Below, one piece after another: positions 1-9,946 of a stretch of DNA of 64,000 bases; the first letter of the stretch is position 1; the number at the start of each line of letters is the position of its first letter. Under the pieces are notes generated by a model, which was given only the letters and a program-made list of their open reading frames with translations, ran no database searches and was not told where the DNA came from. The translations under genes were made by a program, and so were the position numbers. Source of the DNA: Cupriavidus sp. WGlv3 (GTDB lineage Bacteria > Pseudomonadota > Gammaproteobacteria > Burkholderiales > Burkholderiaceae); the NCBI RefSeq assembly GCF_023952475.1, contig NZ_JALHRX010000002.1, positions 434,001 through 498,000 of the forward strand, in the 5' to 3' direction.

Positions 1-83
1 ATGCGCTTCTCGCCGCCGACCAGGTTGTAGGCGACGATGCCCGCCAGGGCAAGCAACACGACGGCGGCGGCAAACGCGAACAT
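1..83 (-). CDS. Membrane-anchored protein, N-terminal fragment
   Basis: This is the 5' end of a gene that runs out of the window. From the ATG at 83 the frame reads MFAFAAAVVLLALAGIVAYN followed by a Gly-Gly-Glu-Lys-Arg stretch. That is a single strongly hydrophobic segment starting at residue 2, either a signal anchor or an uncleaved signal peptide. An AAGGGG ribosome-binding site lies a few bases upstream on the minus strand. Only 27 residues are visible, so the family cannot be named. The next gene is the LysR regulator on the same strand, about 110 bases upstream. Confidence 0.45.
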   Translation of the reverse strand, partial: MFAFAAAVVLLALAGIVAYNLVGGEKR

Positions 84-192
84 GCGGCCCCTTGTCCGAA
101 ACCTGGGAAAGACGCGGCGGATCACGCAGGCACCATGATGTGGGGGCGCGGGGTTGCCCGCGGCGGAGGAAGTGGCCGATACAGGATAGGCG

Positions 193-1212
193 TTATCGGC
201 GCGCTTGTGGCATCCGGCCCGCGCCGCGCTCGCGCGGCACGCGCGCCCGTTCAACCATGCCGGCGGTCGGAATGGCCTGCCGCATCGCGTCGGCGAACAA
301 GCGCAGCCTGGCCGGATAGAAGCGCGCATGCGGATAGACCAGGTAGATCGGCAACGGATCGGCCTGCCATTGCGGCAGCAGGTGCAACAGCCGGCCGCTG
401 GCGATGTCGTCGGCAAAGATCCACGACGAGCCGACGGCCACGCCCAGCCCCAGCCGGGCCGCCGCATGCAGTGCGTACAGGCTGTCCGTGCTCATGCGCG
501 GCGCGAACGACAGGCCGTGACTTGCGTCGGTTTGCAGATTCCGCAGCACGATCTCGTTGCGGTAGAAGGTGCGCAGCGCCAGCCAGGGCAGGCCTTCCAG
601 GTCCTGCGGGCGGCGCGGCAGCGGCTTGCCGTCGAACAGCGACGGCGCGGCGATGACCGCGCGCGGCACTTCCGCCAGGCGCACGGCCACCAGCCCGGGT
701 TCATGCACCTCGCCCACATGGATCGCGCAATCGATCGCTTCGGCGATGAAGTCCGGGGTGCGGTCGTGCAGCAGCCATTCCACCGCGACCTGCGGATATC
801 GCCGCAGGTAGTCCGCCAGCGGGCCCACCAGCACCTCCTGCCCGAACGCGTGCGGCACCACCACGCGCAGCGTGCCGCTGGGGGCGTGGCCCACGCCGCG
901 CACGTCGGCCTCGAAGCGGGCCCAGTCGGCCACCAGTTCGCGCGCGCGCTCATAGCAGCGCGCGCCGTCCTCGGTCAGCTTCATCGCATGCGTGGACCGC
1001 TGCAGCAGGCGCACGCCCAGCAGCCGCTCCAGCGTCTGCAGGCGCCGGCTGATGGTGGGCTGGGTGGTCTGCAGCTGCGCGGCGGCCAGCGACAGGCTGC
1101 CGGCCTCGACGATGCGCACGAAGGTCTGCATCAGGTCGATGCGGTCGGCGCCGGGCGCGCCGCGGGTAGCGGCAGCGGCGGCGCTCGGGTTGGTGGCTGG
1201 CTGGCCTTTCAT
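193..1212 (-). CDS. LysR-family transcriptional regulator
   Basis: A DNA-binding regulator of 339 residues. The winged helix-turn-helix lies at about residues 27-87 (SLAAAQLQTTQPTISRRLQ, then LLGVRLLQR), and a substrate-binding-like effector domain follows to about residue 315. The ATG at 1212 gives the usual family length with a short Ala-rich N-terminal extension. Longer in-frame extensions would run into the divergent transporter. It is divergent from the MFS transporter starting at 1319, the standard LysR/target layout, so the regulator probably controls that transporter and itself. The inducer cannot be read from sequence. Confidence 0.9.
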   Translation of the reverse strand: MKGQPATNPSAAAAATRGAPGADRIDLMQTFVRIVEAGSLSLAAAQLQTTQPTISRRLQTLERLLGVRLLQRSTHAMKLTEDGARCYERARELVADWARFEADVRGVGHAPSGTLRVVVPHAFGQEVLVGPLADYLRRYPQVAVEWLLHDRTPDFIAEAIDCAIHVGEVHEPGLVAVRLAEVPRAVIAAPSLFDGKPLPRRPQDLEGLPWLALRTFYRNEIVLRNLQTDASHGLSFAPRMSTDSLYALHAAARLGLGVAVGSSWIFADDIASGRLLHLLPQWQADPLPIYLVYPHARFYPARLRLFADAMRQAIPTAGMVERARVPRERGAGRMPQARR

Positions 1213-1295
1213 ACGCGTCTCGTATAGCCATTGTTCACCCCGCACGTCTACCAGATTCGGCGCGCGTGGACAACACTTCGGGCCATCCCAACCTC

Positions 1296-1312
1296 TTTGC
1301 GAACCGCGCAAA
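1296..1312. promoter_or_regulatory. Inverted repeat in the LysR/MFS intergenic region
   Basis: TTTGCG-N5-CGCAAA is a perfect 6-bp inverted repeat just upstream of the transporter start at 1319. It is a candidate part of the LysR operator, but it lies very close to the start codon and is short, so chance is possible. Confidence 0.25.
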
Positions 1313-1318
1313 CCCGCT

Positions 1319-2539
<1,221 letters not shown>

Positions 2540-2552
2540 GCCGGAACCAGCC

Positions 2553-4430
2553 CTACGCCGCGGGCGCGACCCCTGCCCCGGGCGTGCCCGCCTCGTCGCC
2601 CGGCGCCGGCGCCAGCGGCACCTCCACCGTCAGCGCCGTGCCGCCGGGCGCCGAGCGGATCCGCAGGCGGCCGCCGATCGCCGCGGCGCGAACCTGCATA
2701 TTGCGCAGCCCGCGTCCGCCGCGCGTGGCTTCGGCATCGAAGCCGCGGCCGTCGTCGGCCAGCGTGATGCGGATCGCCTGCGCGTCCGCCTGGGCGGTCA
2801 CAGTCAGCGTGCGCGCCGCCGCGTGCTGCAGCACGTTGGTGATGCCTTCCAGCAGCAGGTATTGCAGCTCCTGCACCTTGCGCGCGGAGAAATGCGGCAG
2901 CGCCGGCAGGCGTTCGACCTCCCAGCGGATCTCCAGCCCGGCATCGGCGATGCGCGGCCCCAGCCGGTAACGCAGGTTGCCCAGCACCGCGGCCAGGTCG
3001 CCACCGGTGTCCTGCATGGCATCGATGGAAAGCTTGAGCGAATCCAGCGCATGCCGCACCTGCGTGGCCACCTCCGGGCCGCTGGCCTTGCCGGACTCCA
3101 GCATCGACAAGGTCGTGACCAGCTGGCTGCCCAGCCCGTCATGCATGTCGCGCAGGATGCGGCCGCGTTCGCGCAGCGCGGTTTCCTCGGCGGCAATCTT
3201 CTGCGTGCGCGCAAAGGCCGCGCGCAGTTGGGCCTCGCGCTGCGCGATGCGCTCGGTCAGCACCTGGTTGGCGTCCTGCAGGCTCTGCACCGCGCTGGTG
3301 TAGCGTTCCACCAGCATCCACGCCATCACCACGCTGAACGGCACCGAAACATAGCGGGTCATCGAATGGACCCAGTAATAGTCGCCGGTCAGCCAGACCT
3401 TGATCCAGTCCGCCAGGAACAGCACCGCCGACACGCCCACGGTGACGGCCAGCAACGTCGCCTCGCGGCTGGGCCGGCGCAACGCGCCCCACACCATCGC
3501 ACCCGCCACGGTCAGGATGATGCCGACCTTGAGCAGCCAGCTCAGCGGAAACACCAGCGGATGGCTGGAGATGGCGGCCAGCGGCGCGATCACCGGCAGC
3601 GCCAGCCACAGGTAGGCGTTGAGGGTGCGATGCAGCCAGCGCCACGGCACCCGGATCACCAGCAGGCAGAACCTGGCGATGGCGCCCAGGAACACTTCGC
3701 GCGCGGCGGCGACGATATAGCCGCGCACTTCCGCCGGGATGGCGAGGTCATCGACGAAGTAGTCGAGCAGGCGCACGCTCCAGGCAACCTCGGCCAGCCC
3801 GTACAGGCCGAACAGCGGATCGCGCTGGCGCCACCAGATCAGCAGCGCCAGGCCGCCCAGCACGACGCTCAGCACCGCCGCGATCAGCGGGCCGACCACG
3901 CGCAGCAGGAAGGCCCGCTCATACTGCGCGCGCACCTCGGCGGCCGGACCCACCGTCACCGGAAGCAGGCCCGAGCGCGCATAGGCGCGCGCGGCCACGG
4001 TGATGCGCAGCTGGTTGCCGTGCGTGTTCGCCAGCTCAGGCGGCACGGCCACGTAATACGGGCGCTTGGCCAGCGCCGACGCCGGCGCGTCCAGGCGTCC
4101 GCCGGCGGCGATCAGCACGCCGTTGAGGCGCACCTCGTAGCTGCCGCCGGCCCATGGCACGAACAAGCCCCCGGGCGCCGCCGCCGGCCAGTTGCGATCG
4201 AAGCGCAGTTCATAGACTACGGTGCCGGACTTGCCCGGCATCACCCGGTCCCAGTAGTCGGGCAGCGTCAGCGGTTGCGCCGGCAGCACGGTGCCGTCGG
4301 CGAGCGTGGCCGAGCGCGTGGCCGCGGCCAGCGCCATCGTGTCCGCCGCCGCCATGCCGGGCAGCAGCAGGCTGGCGCACGCCAGCAGCACGGCAAGCAC
4401 GGTGCGCAGAGAACGCGGCCAGGGCAGCAT
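2553..4430 (-). CDS. Sensor histidine kinase, NarX/LiaS-type (HisKA_3)
   Basis: A 625-residue membrane sensor kinase. It has an N-terminal signal segment (residues 1-28), a roughly 140-residue extracytoplasmic domain resembling the 7TMR-DISM type, about seven transmembrane helices, a coiled-coil and a dimerisation domain with H-box RDMHDGLGSQL (His about 430). The ATPase domain has N-box EGITNVLQHA, G1 DDGRGFD (about 559) and G2 GRGLRNM (about 572). This layout is typical of kinases paired with LuxR-type response regulators. Its start lies 7 bases after the stop of such a regulator, so the two form one operon and one signalling pair. The signal is unknown. Confidence 0.9.
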   Translation of the reverse strand: MLPWPRSLRTVLAVLLACASLLLPGMAAADTMALAAATRSATLADGTVLPAQPLTLPDYWDRVMPGKSGTVVYELRFDRNWPAAAPGGLFVPWAGGSYEVRLNGVLIAAGGRLDAPASALAKRPYYVAVPPELANTHGNQLRITVAARAYARSGLLPVTVGPAAEVRAQYERAFLLRVVGPLIAAVLSVVLGGLALLIWWRQRDPLFGLYGLAEVAWSVRLLDYFVDDLAIPAEVRGYIVAAAREVFLGAIARFCLLVIRVPWRWLHRTLNAYLWLALPVIAPLAAISSHPLVFPLSWLLKVGIILTVAGAMVWGALRRPSREATLLAVTVGVSAVLFLADWIKVWLTGDYYWVHSMTRYVSVPFSVVMAWMLVERYTSAVQSLQDANQVLTERIAQREAQLRAAFARTQKIAAEETALRERGRILRDMHDGLGSQLVTTLSMLESGKASGPEVATQVRHALDSLKLSIDAMQDTGGDLAAVLGNLRYRLGPRIADAGLEIRWEVERLPALPHFSARKVQELQYLLLEGITNVLQHAAARTLTVTAQADAQAIRITLADDGRGFDAEATRGGRGLRNMQVRAAAIGGRLRIRSAPGGTALTVEVPLAPAPGDEAGTPGAGVAPAA

Positions 4431-4437
4431 GGCGCGC

Positions 4438-5133
4438 TTACAGGGACTTGAGCAGGCCGAGCTTGGCCGCCTCGAACACGGCCTCGCCACGCGAGCGCAC
4501 CGCCAGCTTGCCGTAGATATTCTTGATGTGCGATTGCACGGTATGCACGCTCAGCCCCAGGTAGCGGGCGGTTTCGGCGTAGGTATAGCCGCGCGAGATC
4601 AGGTCCAGGATCTCGTTCTCGCGCACCGACAGCGTTACCGCGCCGGAAGCCGGGCCGGAACCCGCGCCAGCGCCCGCATCGCGCGCCGCCGCCCCCGGCG
4701 GCGCGCCGCGCAGCCGGTTCACCACCTGGCGCGCGATCAGCGGGCTCATCGGCGAGCCGCCCGCACGCAGTTCGCCGATCGAGGCGGCGATGCGGTCGGT
4801 GGTTTCATCCTTGAGCAGGTAGCCGATGGCGCCGGCCTCGATGCTGGCCAGCACATGCTGGTCGTCGCCGAACACCGTCACGACCATGCATTCGCAGGCG
4901 GGATAGCGCTCGCGCGCGTTGCGGATCACGTCGATGCCGCTGCCGTCGGGCAGGCCAAGGTCGCACAGCAGCACGTCGGGCTGGTGCCGCGCCAGCCACG
5001 CCAGCGCCTCCGCCACGGTCGAGGCGCAGCCCGCCACCGCGGCATCCGCCGCATGCAGGTCGACGGCCTGCACCAGCCGGCGCAGCGCCAGGGGGTCGTC
5101 TTCGACGATGAGGACTCTTGTTGTGCTTGCCAT
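4438..5133 (-). CDS. Response regulator, NarL/FixJ (LuxR-type HTH) family
   Basis: A 231-residue DNA-binding response regulator. The receiver domain (residues 5-120) has acidic residues VEDD near position 10 and the phospho-acceptor in LLCDLGLPDGSG (Asp58). A Gly/Ala-rich linker leads to a LuxR-type helix-turn-helix (about 165-225; SVRENEILDLISRG, then YAETARYLGLSVHTVQSHIK). The ATG at 5133 has a GGGAAAA ribosome-binding site and starts directly with the receiver fold. An alternative ATG at 5238 would add a 35-residue unstructured tail. It is co-transcribed with the kinase gene that begins 7 bases downstream. Confidence 0.9.
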   Translation of the reverse strand: MASTTRVLIVEDDPLALRRLVQAVDLHAADAAVAGCASTVAEALAWLARHQPDVLLCDLGLPDGSGIDVIRNARERYPACECMVVTVFGDDQHVLASIEAGAIGYLLKDETTDRIAASIGELRAGGSPMSPLIARQVVNRLRGAPPGAAARDAGAGAGSGPASGAVTLSVRENEILDLISRGYTYAETARYLGLSVHTVQSHIKNIYGKLAVRSRGEAVFEAAKLGLLKSL

Positions 5134-5447
5134 GCCTGTTTTCCCGAGCCACGCCGCGATGCGAGCCCCTGCCCCCTGTGTTGCCGCGCGGTGCGCTGGC
5201 GGGGCAGGTTGCGCCGGCACGACGGCGGATTCTGACATATCCCGCCCGCACGCGGACGGCCCGGCGGATCCGTTCAGGGTAAACGCCGCCGCCCGTACCC
5301 ATCGCACGGCCGCACGGTCTTGCCCATCCCATATTCAGGGGAGGCGGCGGGCCGGGCCCGCTCCTATGATCGCGGCAAAACAGCCCCGCCCGTCCGGATG
5401 ACGGCCGGCAGCGCGGGCAACAACGCCATGACGGGAATACGGGGAGC
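5134..5447. other. Intergenic region between two divergent operons
   Basis: This stretch must hold the promoters for the two-component operon (minus) and the lipoprotein operon (plus). No convincing -35/-10 pair, operator or hairpin was recognised in it. Part of it (5134-5238) would become coding if the regulator used its upstream ATG. Confidence 0.4.
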
Positions 5448-6176
5448 ATGACCGTGACAGACAAGACAGCCGGCACACCGGCCGCACGGGAAATCGGGGA
5501 AGCAGAGGGGAAAGCCGCGCGCGCCATCCCGCCAACGGCCGCGCTGCGGCTGGCTGGCGGGATGGCGGCATGCGGGCTGGTGGCGCTGCTGGCGGGATGC
5601 CTTGCCACCGCGCCGAACGCCGCCGGCGTGTCCGCCATGGAACTGGACACCGGCCGCAAGGGCGCGGTGTCCGGCGTGGGCCTGGAGGGCCACGATATCG
5701 TCGCCATGGCCGACCAGATGATGCGCGACATCCTGGCGCAGCCGCGCTTCGCGCCCGGCCGCGACGGCAAGCGCCCGCGCATTGCGCTGGACGGCGCCAA
5801 CTTCGTCAACGACAGCGCCCAGCCGCTGGACCGCCAGCTGATCGTGGACCGTCTGCGCGTCAGCCTGAACCGCGCCGCGCAGGCGCGCATCCAGTTTGTC
5901 AGCACGCAGACCGCGCTGGTCGAGCGCGAACGCCAGGCCAAGCGCAGCGGCGCCACCGACGCCGGCACGCTGGGCCTGGCCCGCGCGCGCCTGGGCGCCG
6001 ACTACAGCCTGTCGGGCCGGATCGGTTCGCTTGACAGCCGCAGCGCCGCCACCGGCATGGTGCAGCGCTATATGCAGATCTCGTTCGAGCTGGTCGAGGT
6101 GGAAACCGGCGAACTGGTCTGGAGCAACATCTATGCATTCCAGCGCGCCGCGGCCGACGATGTGGTCTATCGCTAG
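5448..6176 (+). CDS. lpoB: LpoB-like lipoprotein (penicillin-binding protein activator family)
   Basis: A 242-residue lipoprotein with lipobox LLAGC (Cys51), so it is probably acylated and outer-membrane anchored. The mature part carries the LpoB/COG3417 features: a KRPRIALDGANFVN strand, a helix with LIVDRLRVSLNR, the ADYSLSGRIGSL strand and a C-terminal SFELVEVETGELVWSN strand pair. In enterobacteria LpoB activates PBP1b; whether that role holds here is inference. The 50 residues before the lipobox are unusually long, so the true start may lie downstream (in-frame ATG at 5562, though that leaves little n-region). It is the first gene of a four-gene operon. Confidence 0.75.
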   Translation: MTVTDKTAGTPAAREIGEAEGKAARAIPPTAALRLAGGMAACGLVALLAGCLATAPNAAGVSAMELDTGRKGAVSGVGLEGHDIVAMADQMMRDILAQPRFAPGRDGKRPRIALDGANFVNDSAQPLDRQLIVDRLRVSLNRAAQARIQFVSTQTALVERERQAKRSGATDAGTLGLARARLGADYSLSGRIGSLDSRSAATGMVQRYMQISFELVEVETGELVWSNIYAFQRAAADDVVYR

Positions 6177-6645
6177 CCGCTGCGGCGCGCTCGCCGCGGC
6201 ATCGCTGCTGGCCGGCTGCGCTGTCACGCCGCCCGCGCATACCGGCTGCACGCCGTGGCAGCAGCAGCGCGCGCGCCCGGCCCTGCCGGTCTCGTTCCTG
6301 TCGCCGGAACTCGCCGCCATGGTGGCGGTGCCGGAAGCCGGCGCCGCGCCCAGCGCCAGTGGACCGGGCGCGGTCCACGCCGGCCTGCACAACTGCACCG
6401 AATTCGACGTCGCGCTGCTGGTGCGCACGCGCTTTCGCGCGACGCAGCCGGGTGCCGCGACCGAGCCGCCCAGCGCCTGGCGCGCGCTGGTGCTGCCGCC
6501 CCGCACGCAGGCCGACTACGCCGAGCATGCCGTCATGGCCGGTTCGGTGCCGGCCGCGCTGGAAATCCTGGACGCCCAGCGCGCGCAGCAGCCCTACCGG
6601 CCGGGACAGCACTATCCGGTGCTGTCCGGGCCCGCGCGGCCATGA
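6160..6645 (+). CDS. Small lipoprotein, YcfL/DUF1425-like by context
   Basis: A 161-residue protein starting at an ATG inside the last codons of the LpoB-like gene (17-base overlap), which indicates translational coupling. The N-terminus (MWSIASRCGALAAASLLAGC) is a lipoprotein signal with Cys20. The mature part has a short beta-rich stretch (HNCTEFDVALLVRTRFRA, then WRALVLPPRTQADY). That pattern and the neighbourhood recall YcfL, which sits beside lpoB in enterobacteria, but the resemblance is weak and the family call is inference. No catalytic motif is visible. Confidence 0.7.
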   Translation: MWSIASRCGALAAASLLAGCAVTPPAHTGCTPWQQQRARPALPVSFLSPELAAMVAVPEAGAAPSASGPGAVHAGLHNCTEFDVALLVRTRFRATQPGAATEPPSAWRALVLPPRTQADYAEHAVMAGSVPAALEILDAQRAQQPYRPGQHYPVLSGPARP

Positions 6646-6709
6646 CCGCCCCTGGCCGCCCCCTGGCCAGCCGCACAGACATCCTCTAACGCCTTTTCAT
6701 GCCCCAGCC

Positions 6710-7531
6710 ATGACCGTTGCCCACTTCATGCCACGCTTTGCTTCGCTCGCCACGCCGCTGGCCGCCTTGCTTGCCGCCCTTCTTGCCGCCGGCTGCGCCG
6801 CGCCGCCGATGGCGCTGAAATCCATCCGCACCGGCGGCGACAGCGCGCCCGTGGTGCGCGCCGACGTGGCCGGCAAGGCTGACTTGGCGGGCCTGAACGT
6901 CGGCGATACCGTCGCCGTTTCGCCGGGCAGCAACAAGGTCGTGGTGGCGTCGACCCCGCTGGTCTACACCCTGTATGAAGACGGCATGGTGACGCAGGCC
7001 GAGGTCAGGCGGCAGCAGCTCACGGTCAACCGCAAGGACGCGCCGCGCATCGAATTCATCAAGGGCGAACTGCACCGCGGCGACTTCATCCGCCGCGAGA
7101 TCCTGCTGGACCTGCACAGCAAGGACCCGGACGAGTTCAACCGCACCATCCACTTCCTCGCCTTCAACCGCGGCGACAAGGCCTTCCGCGGCGACCTGAC
7201 GGTCTATGACCTGCTGCCCGCCGAGCTGGACCTGGTGAAGCTCGGCAGCGCCAACAAGTACACCGACCAGACCATGGTCAAGGGCGTGCTGGGCGGACTG
7301 CCGTTCCTGTCGCTGGTGACGCTCGCCATGGACAACTATTCGCGCTCCGACGAAGCGGTGCCGATGCGGCATGAACGCCTGGACCAGGTGCAGAAGTTCA
7401 GCTTCCAGCGGCTGGTGCTGGAGCCCGGCCAGGCCGTCGGCTTCACCATGCACGTGCGCTACCAGTTGCCGGACGAAGCGGAACTGGCCGACCTGCGCGA
7501 AACCGCGGCGCCGCTGGCGCGGCAGCAGTAA
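6710..7531 (+). CDS. Lipoprotein of unknown function in the LpoB operon
   Basis: A 273-residue lipoprotein with signal peptide and lipobox LAAGC (Cys29). The mature protein is mostly beta-type. It has a DLAGLNVGDTVAVSPGSNKVVV region that recalls a small beta-barrel, then a domain with conserved-looking RREILLDLHSKDPDEFNRTI and DLTVYDLLPAELDLVKLG stretches. These resemble an immunoglobulin-like fold found in surface lipoproteins. I do not recognise the family. It is third in the operon, 64 bases after the preceding stop, so it presumably works with the LpoB-like protein at the envelope. Confidence 0.75.
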   Translation: MTVAHFMPRFASLATPLAALLAALLAAGCAAPPMALKSIRTGGDSAPVVRADVAGKADLAGLNVGDTVAVSPGSNKVVVASTPLVYTLYEDGMVTQAEVRRQQLTVNRKDAPRIEFIKGELHRGDFIRREILLDLHSKDPDEFNRTIHFLAFNRGDKAFRGDLTVYDLLPAELDLVKLGSANKYTDQTMVKGVLGGLPFLSLVTLAMDNYSRSDEAVPMRHERLDQVQKFSFQRLVLEPGQAVGFTMHVRYQLPDEAELADLRETAAPLARQQ

Positions 7532-7540
7532 GGAGCACCG

Positions 7541-8923
7541 GTGCGGTTTCGCGACACGGCCGCGGCATGGCGGCGCGCCGGCGCGGCGCTGTTGGCGCTG
7601 GCGCTGGCCGCGCCACTGTCCGGCGCGGCGGCCTGGTTCGGCAGCGACGGGAAGCGCCTCGCGGCCGAGGCGGACCGCTTTGTCGCCGACAAGCCCGCCG
7701 AGCTCCAGCGCATCCTGCATACGCTGTACATGGAGGGCGAATGGAATGCGGTGCTCAACCTCGACCTGCTCGGCCTGGCCGCGATCGAGGCCGGCCGGCC
7801 GCGCCTGGCCGAGCGCGCCTTCGACATGGCCGCGGCACGCATCCTGCGCGTCTATGCCGACGACCCCCATGCCCGGCAGGCGCGCTCGCTGTGGTCCGCC
7901 GAGAGCGTCAAGGACTGGAAGGGCGAGCCGTACGAACGCGCCATGACGTTCTACTACCGCGGCCTGCTCTACGCGCACGCCGGCGACTACCAGAACGCCC
8001 GCGCCGCCTTCCTGCAGGCCGATATCCAGAACGCCTTCGGGCAATACGAACAGCCTGACGGCGGCCACGGCAGCTTTGCGCTGATGGCATGGCTGGCGGC
8101 ATGGGCCTCGCAATGCGCCGGCGACCCCGCGCGCGCGGCCGAACTGGCAGCCCGTGCGGCCGGTGCGGCCGAGCCGTTCTACGCGCAAACCCGTGGCGCG
8201 CTGCCGCGGCACCTGAGCCTGTTCGAGGCCGGCCTCGGGCCGGAGAAGGTCACGCTCGGCGAGACCAGGAGCCTGCTCGGCTTCCTGCCGCAAGGCGCGG
8301 CCCCGGGCGCGCCAAGGATCGGCTACGGCGCGCAGGTGAAGCCGCTGGCCGCGGGCACCGCCGCCAGCCTGGACCGGGTCGCGCTGACCCGTGGTGGGCG
8401 GCCAATCCAGGGCATCCTGGACGGCAAGGCGGTGTTCAAGGAAAGCACGGCCACGCTCGCGGACACCACCGGGGCGCTGTCGGCTGGCCTGGTGCAGGCG
8501 GCGTTGTCGGGCGCGAACAGCGGCAACGCCGGCCTGGCCCAGGGGTTCGGTGCCGCTGGCGCGGCCGGCTCGCTGCTCAGCCTCGCCGCCGGGGCGCTCT
8601 CCAGCGCGGCCAATGCCGAGGCCGATACCCGCTACTGGGCGTCCCTGCCCAAGACCGTCTACATCGAGGCGCTGGCGGCCCCGCTGGCTCAGCCGGCGGT
8701 ACAGTTCAGCCCCGCTACTGGCGGCAAGCCGCGCGCGGCGCTGCTGCAAGGCCGCCAGGGCGACTGCTCGCTGGCCTGGGGCCGCGAACATTCCGCCTTC
8801 GACGGCGAGCACGGCGGCGTGGCCAACCCCTCGCCGTGGCCGGCCGAACCGGTCGAGTCCGGGCGCGAACGCGCCAACGCGGCGCTGCGCAACGAATTGC
8901 TGGCGCTGCCGTTCGCACCATAG
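7541..8923 (+). CDS. COG3014-like TPR-containing envelope protein
   Basis: A 460-residue protein with a GTG start at 7541 and an AAGGAG site that overlaps the preceding stop codon. An N-terminal signal peptide (about residues 1-28) suggests export. Residues 40-210 are helical with TPR-like spacing (tyrosine/alanine pairs, ERAMTFYYRGLLYAHAGDYQNARAAF), followed by a beta-rich region and an Ala/Gly-rich segment around 320-355. This fits COG3014, uncharacterised proteins often encoded with lpoB and ycfL-type genes. Function is unknown; the operon context points to cell-envelope assembly. Confidence 0.7.
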   Translation: MRFRDTAAAWRRAGAALLALALAAPLSGAAAWFGSDGKRLAAEADRFVADKPAELQRILHTLYMEGEWNAVLNLDLLGLAAIEAGRPRLAERAFDMAAARILRVYADDPHARQARSLWSAESVKDWKGEPYERAMTFYYRGLLYAHAGDYQNARAAFLQADIQNAFGQYEQPDGGHGSFALMAWLAAWASQCAGDPARAAELAARAAGAAEPFYAQTRGALPRHLSLFEAGLGPEKVTLGETRSLLGFLPQGAAPGAPRIGYGAQVKPLAAGTAASLDRVALTRGGRPIQGILDGKAVFKESTATLADTTGALSAGLVQAALSGANSGNAGLAQGFGAAGAAGSLLSLAAGALSSAANAEADTRYWASLPKTVYIEALAAPLAQPAVQFSPATGGKPRAALLQGRQGDCSLAWGREHSAFDGEHGGVANPSPWPAEPVESGRERANAALRNELLALPFAP

Positions 8924-8991
8924 CGCTCCAGACCCGTTCGGGGGATGCCAGCCTGATTTTCTCGACCGTTGCGGCGCTTTTGGCAGTTCTG

Positions 8992-9020
8992 TTGGATTTT
9001 GCAAGATGTACGCATACAAT
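8992..9020 (+). promoter_or_regulatory. Sigma-70-type promoter of the OB-fold lipoprotein gene
   Basis: TTGGAT (8992-8997), a 17-base spacer, then TACAAT (9015-9020). The -10 matches five of six consensus bases and spacing is ideal, while the -35 is weak. A purine-rich ribosome-binding site (GGAGAAGAAG) and the ATG at 9068 follow. Confidence 0.45.
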
Positions 9021-9067
9021 GCCCCGGCGTCAGCCGATAGAGCTGGCGGACCTGGAGAAGAAGCAAA

Positions 9068-9655
9068 ATGCAGACGGGAAAACTGATGGCAGGGCTGGTC
9101 CTGGCCGGGATGCTGGCCGGTTGTGAATCGATGGATGGCGCGATGTCCTCCATCAGCGGCGTGCTCGACGGCACCGGCGACGTGCTCAGCGGCGACTTCC
9201 GCATGCTGGCCGACCCCAAGCCGGCTTCGCTGGGCGACATCTGGACGGACTGGAAGAAGAACGAAATCACGGCGAAGAAGAAGTGGGACGCGCAGGCCAT
9301 CCTGGTGTCGGGCACGGTCTCGCGCATCACCAAGGTTGACGGCCTGAGCATCACGGACGACACCATCGCGGTCTACTTCAAGGATTCGGTCAATCCGCAG
9401 TGCACCGGCAAGGCGCTGATGCGCGATGCGATGCTGGTCAACCAGAAGAAGATCAGCAACCTGCAGACCGGGGACAAGATCAACGTGACCGGCGTGCTGG
9501 CGACCAGCGATGCCGAGTCGTACAACAGCAGCAACAAGGAATGCTACTTCGCCTTCGCCAAGTCGAAGATCGAGGCGGCGCCGGCGACCACGGCCGCCCC
9601 GACGAAGGCCGCCCCGAGCACCAAGGCAAAATCGACCAAGACCAGCAAGAAGTAA
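9068..9655 (+). CDS. Lipoprotein with OB-fold-like (tRNA_anti-type) domain
   Basis: A 195-residue lipoprotein with signal peptide and lipobox MLAGC (Cys19). Residues about 50-165 look like an OB-fold of the tRNA_anti-like type: an ILVSGTVSRI strand, a central hydrophobic strand (IAVYFKD) and KISNLQTGDKINVTGVLA near the end. The last 30 residues are Ala/Pro/Thr/Lys low-complexity sequence. Such domains occur in periplasmic proteins of unknown role. The strong GGAGAAGAAG site supports the ATG at 9068. It has its own promoter and appears monocistronic. Confidence 0.75.
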   Translation: MQTGKLMAGLVLAGMLAGCESMDGAMSSISGVLDGTGDVLSGDFRMLADPKPASLGDIWTDWKKNEITAKKKWDAQAILVSGTVSRITKVDGLSITDDTIAVYFKDSVNPQCTGKALMRDAMLVNQKKISNLQTGDKINVTGVLATSDAESYNSSNKECYFAFAKSKIEAAPATTAAPTKAAPSTKAKSTKTSKK

Positions 9656-9946
9656 GCTGCAGGCGCGGGACGGGCGCCGGGGGCTGGCCGCCTCAAGCCG
9701 CCCGCGCCGCACGCCGGCTTGGCGCCCTGCGCAGCCAGCGCCACATCGTGCAGCTGCGGACTGCATCCCTTACACGCTCTGAAACCGTTGCACGGACTCC
9801 CGTCACCCGGGTCCCGGCCAGCCGGGGCCGCAAGGCCATCGGCCGCACGGTATGAATCTTGCCCCTTGCTTGATACCCGCCAGCGGTTGAACGGCGTGCC
9901 TTTGCGCCGCATTCCGCACATGGCGTTACCTTGTCAGGAAATCAGC

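Noticed and set aside
5448..5560. Signal peptide starting exactly at residue 1 of the LpoB-like protein
   Set aside because: The 30 polar residues before the hydrophobic stretch do not fit a normal n-region; the start is kept but flagged as uncertain.
6686..9766. A 1026-codon open frame on the minus strand opposite the lipoprotein operon
   Set aside because: It is Gln/Arg/His/Ala-rich without domains and lies antisense to four well-supported genes with signal peptides and ribosome-binding sites. It is an artefact of very high GC at third codon positions.
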